Assembly: GCA_047967505.1 (NCBI GenBank)
Contig: CM106539.1
From: Dipteris shenzhenensis
Taxonomy: Eukaryota; Polypodiophyta; Polypodiopsida; Gleicheniales
Length of the DNA: 64,000 nt
Direction: 5' to 3' (one strand)
In this document: piece after piece, positions 1-12,929 of the stretch
Position numbering within the stretch: position 1 is the stretch's first letter
How the letters are laid out: every line of letters starts with the position of its first letter
The notes under the pieces: generated by a model
Told to the model about the DNA's origin: nothing
The model's database searches: none
Seen by the model: only the letters and a program-made list of their open reading frames with translations
Made by a program: the position numbers and the translations under genes

Positions 1-1192
1 ACACAGCCGAGCCCCTTCCCCCATGCCGTCTTATGCCCCTTCCCCCATGCCGTCAAGAGGTCCTATCTCGCAGAGCTATTGACGTACTCCTGTGCAGTCG
101 AGACTCGGTTCTCTAGCTATGAGTGGTCCACGTAGTCCCGTGCAGTCTCCAGCTATGAGTGGCCAGCATACTAGCTCGACACGACACGGTAGCAGGGAGA
201 GCGGTGGGGGATGCATGGCATAGTGCTTTGGGAGGGGTGATGGTTGGGACGAGGATGATTTAGATGATTTAGACATGCCTCCGGGTGATGGTATGATCTT
301 CTATGACATCACTCAGATAGGAGGCATCTTGATGGATGCACGGGGGAAGGACATCATGGCCTTCATGCGCTTTGTAATTGCTAACAATTACAGAGATTGC
401 TTTATCCACTACAAAGACTAGCCAAAGAGGTTGGCTGATGAGACCCTCGCTGCTTTCGCTCTAGGTATCCTAACCCCCCCAATCTTCAGTTCACAAATAA
501 ATGGGCCAAGTGAAAGATTGTTATGATACTTGGCAATAAAAGATCTTCGCTTAAGAGGCAGGCACTAGCAGAGCTTGCCAAGCTCGAGGGAGGTCAACCA
601 CCAAGGGGCCCGCCCCACACCACTCACAAGCGTGAGTGGAAGAAAGCAATGAAGTCAGCGAGGGAGGAACCCAGTATGCAGCACGTGGAGGCATGAAGGA
701 TCCAAATGGATCAATATGGAAGCATGCATTTTGGAGCAGGAGGTGTTGAATCATGGGAGGCCCAATTTGAAAGTATCAATCTCAAATTATATTGTTTATG
801 TAGTTTATTAGGAGGTTGTTTCTTTGTACTAACCCCTCCGCAAATTGTGTCATCTTGCAACTTGATATCATGGGCAGGTGTCCTACTCCTGTCGAGACAG
901 CCTACCACTGCCACCATCACAGAGGAGATACATGGAGGCACTGTTATAATGACGGGTTGATTACTGAGGAGTAGTATATCCGAGCTACTAGAGCGTCCCC
1001 CGAGGTATTTGAAAGTAATTAAATAATGTCAATATTATAAGTAAAGATTTGATTTTTCATACATTGATATATGTTGTCCCTTGTTTACAGGCCCCTACAC
1101 AAGAAGACGAGGAAGAAGATGAAGAAGGAGGCAGAGAAGGGAGTGCAAAAGGGAGCATAGAATGGAGTGAGGACATGGAGAACTTAGATTAG
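1..1192 (+). pseudogene. CACTA (En/Spm) transposon gene remnant, Transposase_24-like
   Basis: The forward frame from about 100 reads through a Ser/Gly-rich stretch, an acidic run ending in DDLDMPPGDG (near 260-290), then a compact domain up to a TAG after HYKD (about 420). After a frameshift near 485 it continues with NKRSSLKRQALAELAKLEGG and a basic WKKAMKSAREE segment (530-690). A later exon reads GRCPTPVETAYHCHHHRGD (from 870), has an in-frame TAG at 972-974, and splices at GAG/GTATTT (1004/1005) to an acidic last exon (1091-1192) rich in Asp and Glu that ends in NLD-stop. This order, with a G..PT..E....H.HR block and an acidic tail, resembles the plant Ptta/En/Spm transposase family. The family assignment is from memory of its motifs. 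Several stops and one frameshift make it a dead copy. The 5' part is outside the window, and the intron around 770-870 is not resolved. Confidence 0.5.
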
Positions 1193-1559
1193 TCATAGAA
1201 GTAGTGCTAGCTACTCTTTTTTGTACTTAAAGCCACTGGCTTGGCTTCATGCCTCTTGTATATACACTCCTGTTATTTTTGGTACTTGAAGCCATAGGAC
1301 GTGGCTTAGCTTCGTGCTATATGTACATACAAGCACTTTTTGAGCTTTCAATTTTCTTGTGCAACGTTCTATCAATTAATGCCTTGTGAACTAAACGTTT
1401 TGGAGTTGTAATATTTTATTTGGAATTGTAATTGTCAGCTATAGACGTGCTTGCAAGAGTGCTAATTAAAATGTGGTTGGCTGTAAGAATTAAATCACAT
1501 AATGTGGAAATGGGATTCCTATAACTACATAGCATACACAACATACACAGCATTCTGTA

Positions 1560-1911
1560 AATTTAAAAAATATTATGTAGTGCATCTATCAGGGCGTCTA
1601 TAAACGTGTCTATATACCCATCTGTCTGTTCAAGGAGCATTTATTTGCGTGTCTATAAAAGTGCTTATAAGGCCGTTTATAAATGCATCTATACACGGGT
1701 TTAATGATGTGTCTGTCCGTTTTTTAAATTTTCTAGCAGAGCGTCTATTTACGCGTCTATATGTGCGTCTGTCTGCTATATAGATGCACCGTTACACACG
1801 GGTCTCTAGATGCGCAAATAGACATGTAAATAGATGCACCCATAAGTTTTTTTTTAAGTTTAGTAAACGCTTCTATGTGCACGTCTGTAGGTGCTTTGTC
1901 TTGTTGTGGTG
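1560..1911 (+). repeat. CACTA subterminal repeats and 3' terminus
   Basis: After the acidic last exon come many degenerate copies of GYGTCTATA (forward from 1560 to 1780, then mostly as the complement ATAGATGCRC to 1850). They end at a terminus whose complement reads CACCACAACAAGACAAAGC (1893-1911). That differs by one base from a canonical CACTACAACAAGA CACTA end. Subterminal short repeats next to such an end are typical of CACTA elements. The mutated T makes the exact terminus an inference. Confidence 0.45.
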
Positions 1912-2314
1912 CCATGTGGCACATGGGTTGCGTAGATTTGTTGCACAGCACAGGTGCTAGAACTCCGAAAGAGACTGTGCAATAGTGGGGGGGTTAGTTA
2001 ATAGCACAGGGAGGCACTATTTATTGCACTACTGTGCGCGGCAACACATACTAAATTAATGGCAGCTACTGTAGCCTAGGCCCAAAAGGCCCGTGATTGA
2101 TGGCATGAGACCCATCCCCCTTTTCTTAACCAATAAGATTGCCTATTTTGCCTACTCGCACACAAGAAGAGAGTAGAGATTTCTATTTTAATTGACTTTC
2201 AGAAAGGAAAAAGGAAACCCCCTGATCATTTCTTGATGGGTGATTCTTGATTCTCATGGATGACTCCACACCGATGTCAACGAATATACATGGCAGGCTT
2301 CACAGTTAGAGGAT
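1912..2314. other. No gene recognised
   Basis: This is AT-rich sequence between the CACTA end and the next retroelement. I see no convincing reading frame or repeat. Confidence 0.5.
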
Positions 2315-2332
2315 CTTGGCTCTGATACTGCT

Positions 2333-2780
2333 TGTCACAACCATAAATGCAGGGATACAGATGTGTGTAGATGATGCATAAATTGAGATGGATTGGCTCT
2401 CCAAATGGGGTGGAAGGAGTGCCCATGTGAGTGTATTTTTGCTAGATTCTCCTACATGCTCATCTCCATCCACAATTCATATGCATGCAAATGCCCATAC
2501 TCACACACCATGAATGATGTGAGAGGGTACAACACTCATGCCTCTTGGGATCACATCCCTTGGGCATACCCCATTATTCTACCCTTAGCCTATAACTCTT
2601 TATGCCTACCATTGATTAATGCAATACCCATACACAATACTAACCATCCTAGGACCTAATGCATATGGCCATTTTTTATTATATTCAATTCGCCAATTTA
2701 CAATGTTACAACCATAGGTTAATCACCAAATTCCCTAGAATGATCCACTAGGATCTAATACAAATAATCATGTCATGACA
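2333..2780 (-). repeat. Candidate LTR (448 bp) flanked by PBS and purine tract
   Basis: On the forward strand it starts TGTCACAACC and ends CATGTCATGACA, so both strands have TG...CA ends. Just left, 2318-2327 is the complement of TATCAGAGCC, the core of a plant initiator-tRNA-Met primer-binding site. Just right, 2781-2797 is a purine tract on the minus strand (GAGGGAGGGGGTCAC). Read on the minus strand, the order is internal region, purine tract, LTR, PBS, next internal region. That suggests LTRs shared between tandem elements. No second LTR copy was found in the window. Confidence 0.4.
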
Positions 2781-2991
2781 GTGACCCCCTCCCTCGAGTC
2801 TGCAATTACATTGAGAAATATGCAATCCCATAACTAATCCACAATTCCTAAACGAATGAATTGTGTGCCATTCATCTTGTCTTGTAATAATAATAATAGA
2901 AGAAACCACCGTGTTGGTGGCAATTATATTCCTAGTGTCCACCATGCTAGCGACCAACTACTGTGCTATGGTGATGGTTAAGCTAATATAG

Positions 2992-3321
2992 TCATAATAA
3001 TAGAAGCTTATGTACATGATGAAGTCTCTTCTTGATTGCTTCCTCCCTCATCCTAAGGCTGTGGATGTTGTCCTTCATCTCCTCCACTCGTTGCTTACTC
3101 TGTGCAACAGCTTCATCTGACTCCCTCACCATCTCTTGAAGCTGCTTAAATTGCTCAAAAACATCAACATGGGTCATTTCCAAGACTTCCACTCTAGTTT
3201 GGAAATCTCTCACGACAATGGACTAGTTTTTAAAACTTTGGAGCGCCATTGAAAGCTTGTGCACAACCCTATTGTAATCTTGTTGCAAGGTCTTGTAGCC
3301 TACTTTTTGAACTTCCACCTG
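2992..3321 (-). pseudogene. Coiled-coil gag-like fragment of a retroelement
   Basis: From about 3318 the minus strand reads VEVQKVGYKTLQQDYNRVV, then one stop (near 3225), then 73 residues of heptad-like coiled coil (FEQFKQLQEMVRESDEAV, KQRVEEMKDNIHSLRMREEA) to a stop at 2992. It lies upstream of the purine tract and LTR at 2333-2797, as the 3' part of an internal region would. A diverged copy lies at 17941-18144. No pol motifs are nearby, so it may belong to a non-autonomous element. A LINE poly(A) tail interrupts it on the 5' side. Confidence 0.4.
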
Positions 3322-3323
3322 TG

Positions 3324-4600
3324 TTTCTTTTTCTTTTTTTTTTGGCAAAAAAAAAGAGATATATTATATTATCTTGAGTAGCATTTATACATCATCAGAG
3401 TTCAAACAAAAGTAGTGAGCTATCCCTAGATAAACTTATCCTTTTACAAGAAGAGTAGTAACAACAAAAAACATCAATGTCCTCAGTAATTGGTGAGTGA
3501 TGCATCAAGAAGTTGAAATGAGAAACCTGTATATTCATTGAGGCCTGAACTGAGATCACCAGGGTCAATAGCGGGAACAAAAGCAGTAGGATCAGTAGCA
3601 GGAACACCCTAGGTAGGGTCAATAGACAACTCTTCAGTAGTAAGTATATGAGAGGAGAGTGCAGCATCATTAAATTTATGGGCAGAGGGGATCTAAGTGG
3701 AGGGACCAGTAGTAGCAGTTGAAGTACGTCTTCTCTATAGAAAGTGGGGAAGCTTGGTGTGTTCATCAAAAATAAAGAAGCAAGCTTGTGTTTGGCAATG
3801 TCAACATTCAACCTTGTGTGTTCCAAGTCAAGTCCCACGATGAAGCAAACAAGGCATTAGTATATAAATCTTTATGATTGAACCCTAATTGAACTAAAAT
3901 TTATTTCTAGAGATCCATATGAACCATATAATGTGTGCCCTTATTTGGAACCAAGGCTCATGCCTCATTTTGCATGCATCTCCTAGCAAAATAACTTTCC
4001 AATTAATTGGTTCTCCACATTCTACCTGTATGAATTTCAAAATTATTTTGGCATGAGGAAAAGCTACAAAGAGATGAAATATATCCTCCATAGGACCAAG
4101 GCATCTTTTTACACTTCCCATGTCCCTTCCCTATTTTGAGTTCTCTAGCATTTTTTCATAATGCTTTGTGAAGAATAAGCCAAGCAAGACAAGACATATT
4201 CTCTTGAATCTGTTTACCCCATAATTTGTCAAACTTGGCATACCAAGCATCTCTACCATCCTTCAAATTCCATCTAGCATTAAGGGTTCTGAAAAGGTCC
4301 TCCATATTAGCCGTTGGAGTTGGTATGGGAAGGAAAGAAGAGAAACCTACCCAATTGAACTCCTTATGTATAATTAGGACAAAACCACCCTTCTAGTTAA
4401 TATCTCCCTTCCATAGCTCCAATCTACTCATGATAAGACCCTGGTTTTGATCAGAAAGAGAAAATTCCCTTCTGACTTCTTGCCATGTCTTCCATTTGAA
4501 AAGGTCTCTTTTCCATAGCTAACCCCAAGATTACAATCCCTTCTTAAATAAAGAAGCTATAATAAATTGCTCATCAGTCATCACAGTAGAGAACTCCTAA
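3324..4600 (-). pseudogene. 5'-truncated LINE (non-LTR retrotransposon), RT C-terminal and zinc-binding region
   Basis: Read from about 4600 downward, the minus strand gives a long near-continuous frame with scattered stops: WKTWQEVRREFSLSDQNQG, ARWNLKDGRDAWYAKFDKLW, then CLAWLILHKAL. After a frame change it reads PMEDIFHLFVAFPHAKIIL and a Trp-rich tail (IIWFIWISRNKF, stop near 3894). The EDIFHLFVAFPHA block matches the HLF..CP.A pattern of the zf-RVT domain near the C-terminus of plant L1-like ORF2 proteins. The expected Cys is replaced. A T-rich run at 3324-3343 is a poly(A) tail on the minus strand, which marks the 3' end. No catalytic RT core is visible, so the copy is truncated and dead. 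Confidence 0.5.
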
Positions 4601-4679
4601 AAATTATTGAAGCCCAAACTGAATTAATGGACATGAATGGCGCACCTTTGTCACAAAACTACAGAAAATCTTTTATATC

Positions 4680-5093
4680 CTCAAAATCACCTCAAATGGA
4701 TTTCCATAGTGACTCGTGAGCTCCCTTTGGTTTTGTAGGATTTCGGATTAAAGATAGCTGAGGTGGAATAGGCCTTGTGTCGAAATACCCTCATGCTGGG
4801 TCTTAAAATTTTTGGGATAAGTTTAGTCTACAAGGTATCGTGGTCAGATTCATAAAAAATCATCATATACAAAAGTCGACGTACTATGATAGAAGCAGCC
4901 CCTTTCTCGTATAGTCGGAATCAAAGAACGAGCCCATATTATCGTTTTCATCTCGTGATGGAATACCCTTATGTTGGGTCTTAAAATTATTGGAACACAC
5001 CTGGCCTGCAAAGCGTTGTGGGTGAATTTGGCAAAAATCATCATTTACAAAAATCGATGTACTATGAGGGAGACAATCCTAGCTCTTATACCA
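4680..5093. repeat. Two diverged direct repeats of about 177 bp
   Basis: GAATACCCTCATGCTGGGTC near 4784 recurs as GAATACCCTTATGTTGGGTC near 4961. In both copies it is followed by TTAAAATT-TTGG, a CTACAAGG/CTGCAAAGC segment and AAAAATCATCAT. No coding capacity. The block abuts the short LTR-like sequence at 5094. Confidence 0.5.
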
Positions 5094-5178
5094 TGTTGGA
5101 AGAAGAGGGAGAGAGGACTGGACATATATATAGTTGAGGACTAGGTTGAGTTAGGGCGAGCTATATATAACTCCAACA
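5094..5178 (-). repeat. Short LTR-like sequence next to a PBS-like motif
   Basis: It starts TGTTGGAAG and ends ACTCCAACA, so the ends are TG...CA with a TGTTGGA/TCCAACA terminal inversion. Immediately left, the minus strand reads TGGTATAAGAGC, one base from the usual TGGTATCAGAGC PBS. At 85 bp this would be a TRIM- or SMART-sized LTR of a minus-strand element extending left. No partner LTR is visible. Confidence 0.35.
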
Positions 5179-5360
5179 TTTATCAATGCTTATAATATAC
5201 TAACACTTACAGGTATGAATTATTGACACCCATAGATGGACATTCTGACACTTTTCACTTTTCTTTTTTTTAATCTTTATATTTAGCATCGGTATCGGCA
5301 TCAAAAAGCAACCCGTGTCTTGTAGTGCGAGATCTTTAGATGAATCTTCAATTTAGTAAG

Positions 5361-5625
5361 ATACAATTGGATAGAGAGACCTTTAGATTGGACCTTTAAA
5401 AACCATGAGTAATGTGTTTACTCTATTTTTAGATTTGGAACTATAGTATGCCCTTCATACTAGATTTGACTTGTAGGCAAAAGGGCCAAGCATAGAATAC
5501 TTTAATTTGGTCTCGTTGTGCAAAACTTATGGCAACTCTTGCCTACAAAAGATTAAATAGGAAGTTAGAAAAAGTTGTGGGTGTGGAATTCTTGATTAGT
5601 CGTCGTTAGTAGCTCAACAATTCTA
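5361..5625 (-). repeat. Decayed copy of the peroxidase 3' end (last codons and 3' UTR)
   Basis: This segment aligns with 6304-6530: shared blocks include CCATGAGTAATG, TGCCTACAAAAGA and the Phe/Leu-poor tail beyond. At its edge the minus strand reads AAT TGT TGA GCT ACT AAC GAC GAC TAA, matching the peroxidase terminal codons NCRVANS-stop with Arg replaced by a stop. Homology stops right after these codons, so no more of a second peroxidase is present. Confidence 0.5.
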
Positions 5626-6303
5626 GAAGCTATCATTAAAGCTGGTTGTAAATGTGGCTAGGATCCCTATCTAGTTAGCTGCTAGCCCTTGAAACGACGG
5701 CTAGATTTCCATGACTTTTTGTGCATCAGACCAATGGTGATACTCTCATAAAGTTGAGAATTGACTTTGATAAATTTGTGAAGTGATGAGGAAACCATCC
5801 TTCTCGGCTCCACGTCTAGTGAAAGGTTTAGGTAGTACTTGAGAATCATGTCCTAGATTTGCCATTTGACATGAAGACATATGAGGTGTCAGGTTGGCGA
5901 CGTGCATGTTAGAATGCATTAGCTCAGAAAAGTAAAGTCACAAAACACCTCAAGCATAATCTGATGCGAGGGTGAGGAGGCTTGCAAAAAATGTATTAGA
6001 TCATATTCAATGGATATCTAGCATGTTTATCGATTTTAAGCAATGATTATGGAAGTAGAGAAGAATGTAGGCGACAAAAAAATGAAGCAAGTAAGGGAGT
6101 GCCACCACTCCTCTGTTTGCATTAGGTCCGTTTTAATGTCCACTTACAAAAGGTCTTCAAGGGTTATGCGTTCCCACATGGAAGGAGTAGTCCATGTAGT
6201 TATGCCAAGAAGCTTACAACAATAGTTGATTGTCATTGATGTGGGGACCAAGTCATCACGATATGTAAAAACCGATATTAGAAGTGCTGAAAATAGAATA
6301 AGG
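5626..6303. other. No gene recognised
   Basis: This stretch lies downstream of the peroxidase. I see no convincing frame, RNA gene or element boundary. Confidence 0.5.
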
Positions 6304-6503
6304 TAGAATTGGATAACTATATCTTTAGATGGATCTTTAAGAACCATGAGTAATGCAGTCTTGTACGAGATTTGGAAACATGGCATCCCCTTATGCTAGA
6401 TTTGAGCTTGCTCATTGAACACTTTAATTATTTAGTCTGTTTGCAAAACGTAGGCCTGATCTTGCCTACAAAAGAAATGGTCGTGGGCGTGCAATTTCTG
6501 ATT

Positions 6504-8013
<1,510 letters not shown>

Positions 8014-8148
8014 TTAACTAAGCTCACGAGCTGCAGAACTACGTGAAACAATATCAAAAGGATCTCGTCCTTAAGAGGCTTCTAACTAGTTTGGATGGAA
8101 AGGAATTGGGGTGAAGATTGCATGCACGCTAACGTCCGATTGGATGGA

Positions 8149-8471
8149 GTCTGTAACTGCGATCGATGTTTATATAGACGCTGGAGCGTACCGGTCCAGA
8201 AATTTCCGGAAACCAGAGGGCAATTTTCTTTGTGTACATTGAATCTGTTATGGAGGAATCATCGGCCACTCTCTTGCTTAATTGTCCTTTGCGAACATCA
8301 CAGCGTAGACATTTGCTGTTTCACGTCATGCATTTGGTAGTATACCGAAATTTGACGTCCACGCTCAAGATAATGACATTATCGATTAACATTTGAGACT
8401 TTCAACGTTCACGTCGGCAAGACTAGTGCTCGTGTGTCGTTCTTTTTCTCCCAACGCAACTTCGTGAAAGC
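8149..8471 (-). repeat. Peroxidase promoter segment, copy 1 (323 bp)
   Basis: It is nearly identical (about five differences by eye) to 18145-18468. It runs from just downstream of the TATA box to about 300 bp upstream. Flanks differ on both sides. There are no terminal inverted repeats. It lies in the native peroxidase position. Confidence 0.85.
8168..8176 (-). promoter_or_regulatory. TATA box of the peroxidase gene
   Basis: The minus strand reads CTATATAAAC about 185 bp upstream of the peroxidase ATG. This would give a 5' UTR of roughly 150 nt. The same box is preserved in the promoter copy at 18145-18468. Confidence 0.6.
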
Positions 8472-10635
8472 TACTCTTTGTAAGGACATATGACTTTTCT
8501 GACTTTTCTTTTGAACTGTGACAGAGTCGTCTACGAAAGGTCGATCCTAACCGTCCAATTTATCCAATGCTCAAATTTGCTGCTGACTGTTTCTCTTTCA
8601 ACACCGCGTGGATCCGCCTATCCTGATCATTGAATTGTTACAAGGCCTGCCCCCCCTTCGACGTTGTAAGGTCATCAAGGTCCCGCATGGTCAGCAACAG
8701 TTTAATCCGGGATACATTGGCAGATACATGTCCAGCTACAGAAGTCAAGGACAATATCTAACAACGTGTTATCTAAGGTGTTTATAAAACAAAACCTAAT
8801 AAGTCGTTTGTCCCGTTTTGGATGCATATCCCGATCCTATTTGTGTTAGAAATATTTTAAAGATCATGGGATTTTATTAATGCGAGTACCTAAAAGAAAG
8901 CAACAATCTACCAATGCCTATACCAATGCAAAATCTCTTATAATAGTGCCAATGGTTTTTTGAAGATGAGTCACTTGAGTTTGGCTTTCATTTCTTTCTT
9001 GCAAACATCTATGTTATCCCCAAAAGTAGCCAAAATTTCACAACATATATCTTTTGATTGACAAATCCAAAGCCGCTCATGTAGCATATCAAATCGAATG
9101 TCAAGACATGATCTAGATATACTCATGTTTTTTACATCAATGTGTAAATTAACGTGCATCAAACTGTATGGATAATTTTTTGCACCAAGTTAGGAGCATG
9201 GTCACCCATTTTAGGCTATCATTTCTCAAGGGTTGGACCCAAGGGGAAGCAAGGTTAGGGAGCTCTTTCTCTTCCTAAGAAATAGGGTTTTTAGCCGATA
9301 TATAATACTAGTCTAAAACAAGCGAGCACAAAGCCTAGAAAGGTTTAAGGGAATATCAAATGTAACATGCTCTTTGGACTTTATCTTATTGGTAAGCTTA
9401 CTGTAGTAGATGTGTCCTGCATTGGTGCTACAGGCCTCATTGGAAGCTTGCTCAGTAAGACCTCAGATGCTTGAATGTTGCTACTTGGCCCAATATAAGG
9501 TGCACACTAGCTAATTATATCTAAGGAGTATAGATCTAGAAATAAATTAAGCTACCTACTTGTGGTTGTCACTTGTGGAATACATTGGGATCCATGAACA
9601 TGTAGAGTTCTAGGTCAGTAGCTAAGGACGTGTTATCTAACCAAGGCATTTGTGAAATAAAAGGACCAGAGAATAGAGCGAATGAGAGCTACTCGAATAG
9701 CTTGGCCCTTTTTGGATGCATGTGCTGATATTGTTTTTGTTAGAAATATTTTAAAGATGGGACTTTTGTAGAAAAGAAAGAATCAGTATACACACATACT
9801 AATACCTACACTAATGTAAATCTAATACACCCCTTAGAAAAAGTATAGGAGTGATATATGCCAGTCTTTTATTTTAAGGTCAATGTTAAAGAATGAACGC
9901 ATCTAGGTTTGGGACTTGTGTAATGTCCAATTTTGAAATTGGACTTTAAAAAAGTCTTAAAGTGATAAATACTATGTTCTTATGGTCTTTCAAGCTATAT
10001 TTCAAAAAAAAAATTTGATATAACCAATATTATTCAAATACTTGCTATGACTACTATAGTACTCCCCATGATTAACCATCTCTAAAAACATCAATTATAC
10101 ATGTATAACTAAATACTTACAATGGTCTATTAAATTGTCGACCACCCAATTCCATAGAGTAATTATGTTCCTAAGAATATTAGTAGAAAATTTATTCACT
10201 TTGAGAGGTGGTGTAATTGTTGATGTAAAAATACACCCTTTAAGTATTTAAAAAACTCATAAACAATATGGGTAATTATGTCCCTAAGAACATCAATAAA
10301 TGAGTTGTGCTCTTGGAGAGGTTGTGTACATATGTACCTTCTTAGTCTTAAAATACACCCTAAGTATAAAAGAAAGCTTATAAACAAGGTTCATACATTC
10401 TTTGTATAAAGTGGAAATATAAAAACAAGGGTGCATGTATGCCTGAAAGAACTTGACTCTGTCGATTACAAAATCCATTAGGATTTGCCAAGGTTTTATA
10501 GTCATTTGCATGCTCTTACATTGACTACAAAGCCACTTCCTTTTTAAAACAAAAAACTATAAATTAAAACTAGAAGGTACATCGGTGTTATTTTTCCTTA
10601 AAGGTTTTACAAATGATACCTCCAAAGTTTTGATG
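8472..10635. repeat. AT-rich intergenic sequence with diverged repeats
   Basis: GTTAGAAATATTTTAAAGAT and flanking sequence occur near 8846 and again near 9739, within two diverged copies (about 8768-8960 and 9628-9840) that share GTGTTATCTAA and TTTTGGATGCAT. A second local repeat occurs at 10166-10390 (CCTAAGAA-AT-AGTA then AAAATACACCCT, twice, about 123 bp apart). No gene recognised. Confidence 0.45.
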
Positions 10636-10956
10636 TCAACTTTCTAGGGGCTTTTTTGGCTTTATTTTTATAAACAAATGGATCCAATAGACGACAATCT
10701 CTTCACCGATAGGCATAAAGCCCGTTTGGTTGGCATAAAGCCCTTTCAAAAGAAAAATGGATTTTTTTAATAGGTCGCGAACCTGCTTTTCTGACAAATG
10801 ACTTTCTCGATAGCAAATATTTTTCCAGGCAATGGCTTCAGCAGTTAATTGGCCAATCAACTTTAGCGCCTTGCTCACAAATGAACACGTGAGACTTGAA
10901 TGAGCGATCGAAAAAGCTGTGACTTGAAGACTTGTAGCTGGAGGAAGCCAAGGCAA
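10636..10956 (-). CDS. Hypothetical 106-aa open frame
   Basis: This open frame has balanced composition: an N-terminal Ser/Ala-rich part, a central KALKLIGQLTAEAIAWKNIC segment, a charged helix (ESHLSEKQVRDLLKKS) and a hydrophobic tail (IVVYWIHLFIKIKPKK). I do not recognise a family. It stands alone in AT-rich DNA with no clear promoter or splice partners. It could be a chance frame, a single exon, or a remnant. Confidence 0.2.
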   Translation of the reverse strand: MPWLPPATSLQVTAFSIAHSSLTCSFVSKALKLIGQLTAEAIAWKNICYRESHLSEKQVRDLLKKSIFLLKGLYANQTGFMPIGEEIVVYWIHLFIKIKPKKPLES

Positions 10957-12094
10957 TCATTCTAGGGAGAGCTCAAGCATGGAGGGAGAGTGGAGCCCCC
11001 AAATTGATTTATAGCCATGTTGGAGGGGGTTAAAAGCACACACAAACTAATGAAAATCCAATAGACACACACAAGCTAAAAGCTAAAAAGCCAATAGCCA
11101 TCTAAAAGCAGAGGTTTAGAATTTTAAAATTTCCTAATAAAAATCCCTTAAAAACTAAGAATAATCGCAAAACTCCGACTCACTCAATCCTAAAGCACTG
11201 TCACTAGGAGAGCCAGTGCTAACAAACTCATAAGCAATGTGAGTAATAATGTTTCCACTATAACTATTTGCGCCATTAGCAAGGCTTATTTTGATAAAGA
11301 CATGGCTTCTTTTTTTTAAAAGAAAAAAAAGTTTTAAAATAACCGTGTATATAATTGTCAACAATAAGGAAGTGTGGAAATAACTATCTTAACACTTATT
11401 TCATTAATTTTGAACTTATCAATGTATAAATTCACTTTTATAGATACTTTTGGACTAATTTTTGGATAAAATTTAAGGAAAAACTCACTCTTCAAAACAC
11501 ATATAAAAACATAAAACAAGCAATTTTATAGAGTTTTTTGAAGGAAGTGAAATCAAAATTATAAAATTTAACATGACACAAATAAGTTACACCAAAAGAT
11601 AAGAAATCGTTGTAAACTCTCATAATATTTATTATTGAAAAAATAAATTAAAACCCAAAAGTAAGCCAAATTGGAGAGTCTTTTCAAGGGAAAAAAACTA
11701 AAATTATGAAAATTAATGTAACACATTACATATATTAGTGCACGGTTCCGATTCATTTTTGTACTTAAATTTTTAATGAAAAAATCTCCTTTATGAAAAT
11801 ATCCTTCCAAAACCAAAAGGTGACACTACCTTTTGAAATAAAGAGTTTATTTATTTACACTATCATTTTGTACTAATAATGCAAAAACTCAGAAATATAA
11901 TTCTTACTAAGGTCCATGCATGAGATTAATTTACCATGAGAGCCCTCTAAAATCTCCAAGACTTAATAACGGTGTTAATAAACACCTTTCAAAGTTTTGG
12001 AACTCTAAAATTGAAACTCTTCCAAATTGGTTAAGGAGCAACAAATGTGCACTTTTGTTCAATGGAGATTGCTTCTCCAAGAGTTAATAACAGT
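10957..12094. other. AT-rich intergenic sequence
   Basis: A/T-rich with short homopolymer runs. No gene, RNA or element end recognised. Confidence 0.5.
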
Positions 12095-12929
12095 GCCAAC
12101 TCCGTTTTTCACCAAGTGTTATGCACTGCCGCTAAAAAATAGTATGTAAGGTGTATTATTCGAGTGCTCTCATACACGCTAGGCACGATGCTTTGCACAT
12201 GCTCTAATATAACCTAATTAGAGGCGCATGAAAAATATTGTATCCATTGGATATGCTTTGGATGGTCAAACGTGCCACAAACCCAATTTTTCACCAAGCG
12301 TTATGCACAAATGCCAAAGAATAGTATCTCAGGTGTGTTATTCAAATGCACTGATACCCAATGGACACGATACTTTGCTCTCACATCAATACAACCTATG
12401 TTGAGGTGCGTGCAAAGTATCGTGCCCATCAGATATGCTTTGGATGATCGAAGTTGTCACAAACTCCATTTTTCATCAAGTGTTATGCATAACCGCCAGA
12501 AAATAGTGTTTGAGGTGTGTTATTAAATGTACACATATTGGATGGGCACAATACTTTGCAATCATATTAATCCAACCTATCTTGAGGCTTGTGCAAATTA
12601 TCATGCCCATTGGATATATTTTGGATGGTCAAACTCCTCACAAATCCCATTTTGTCAACAAATGTAATGCACAATTGTAAAAAAACACGCTCTAAGGTGT
12701 GTTTTTTAAATGTGTACATACCTGATGGGCATGATATACTGTGTGTAGGAATCAATCCAGCATATCTTGATGTGTGTGTAAATTATAATGCCCATCGGAT
12801 ATGCTTTGGAGGTCAATGTTGCCACAAACCCCGTTTTTCACCACGTAATATGCACAACCATCAAAATAAACTATCTGAGGTGTGCCATAAGAATGCGCTC
12901 GTACTTGATGGGCATAATACTTTACACAT
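12095..12929 (-). repeat. ~180-bp satellite array, reverse-orientation block
   Basis: The marker ATGCTTTGGATGGTCAAAC (or variants) occurs near 12248, 12430, 12613 and 12797, about 182 bp apart. Each unit also holds a TTTTTCACCAAGTGTTATGCA-like segment and a GGTGTGTTATT segment. Orientation is opposite to the block that follows. About 4.6 diverged units. Confidence 0.85.

Noticed and set aside
3395-3838. 147-codon minus-strand frame
   Set aside because: Leucine-rich, low-complexity middle with no motif; it lies in the LINE 3' region next to its poly(A) and is most likely a chance frame.
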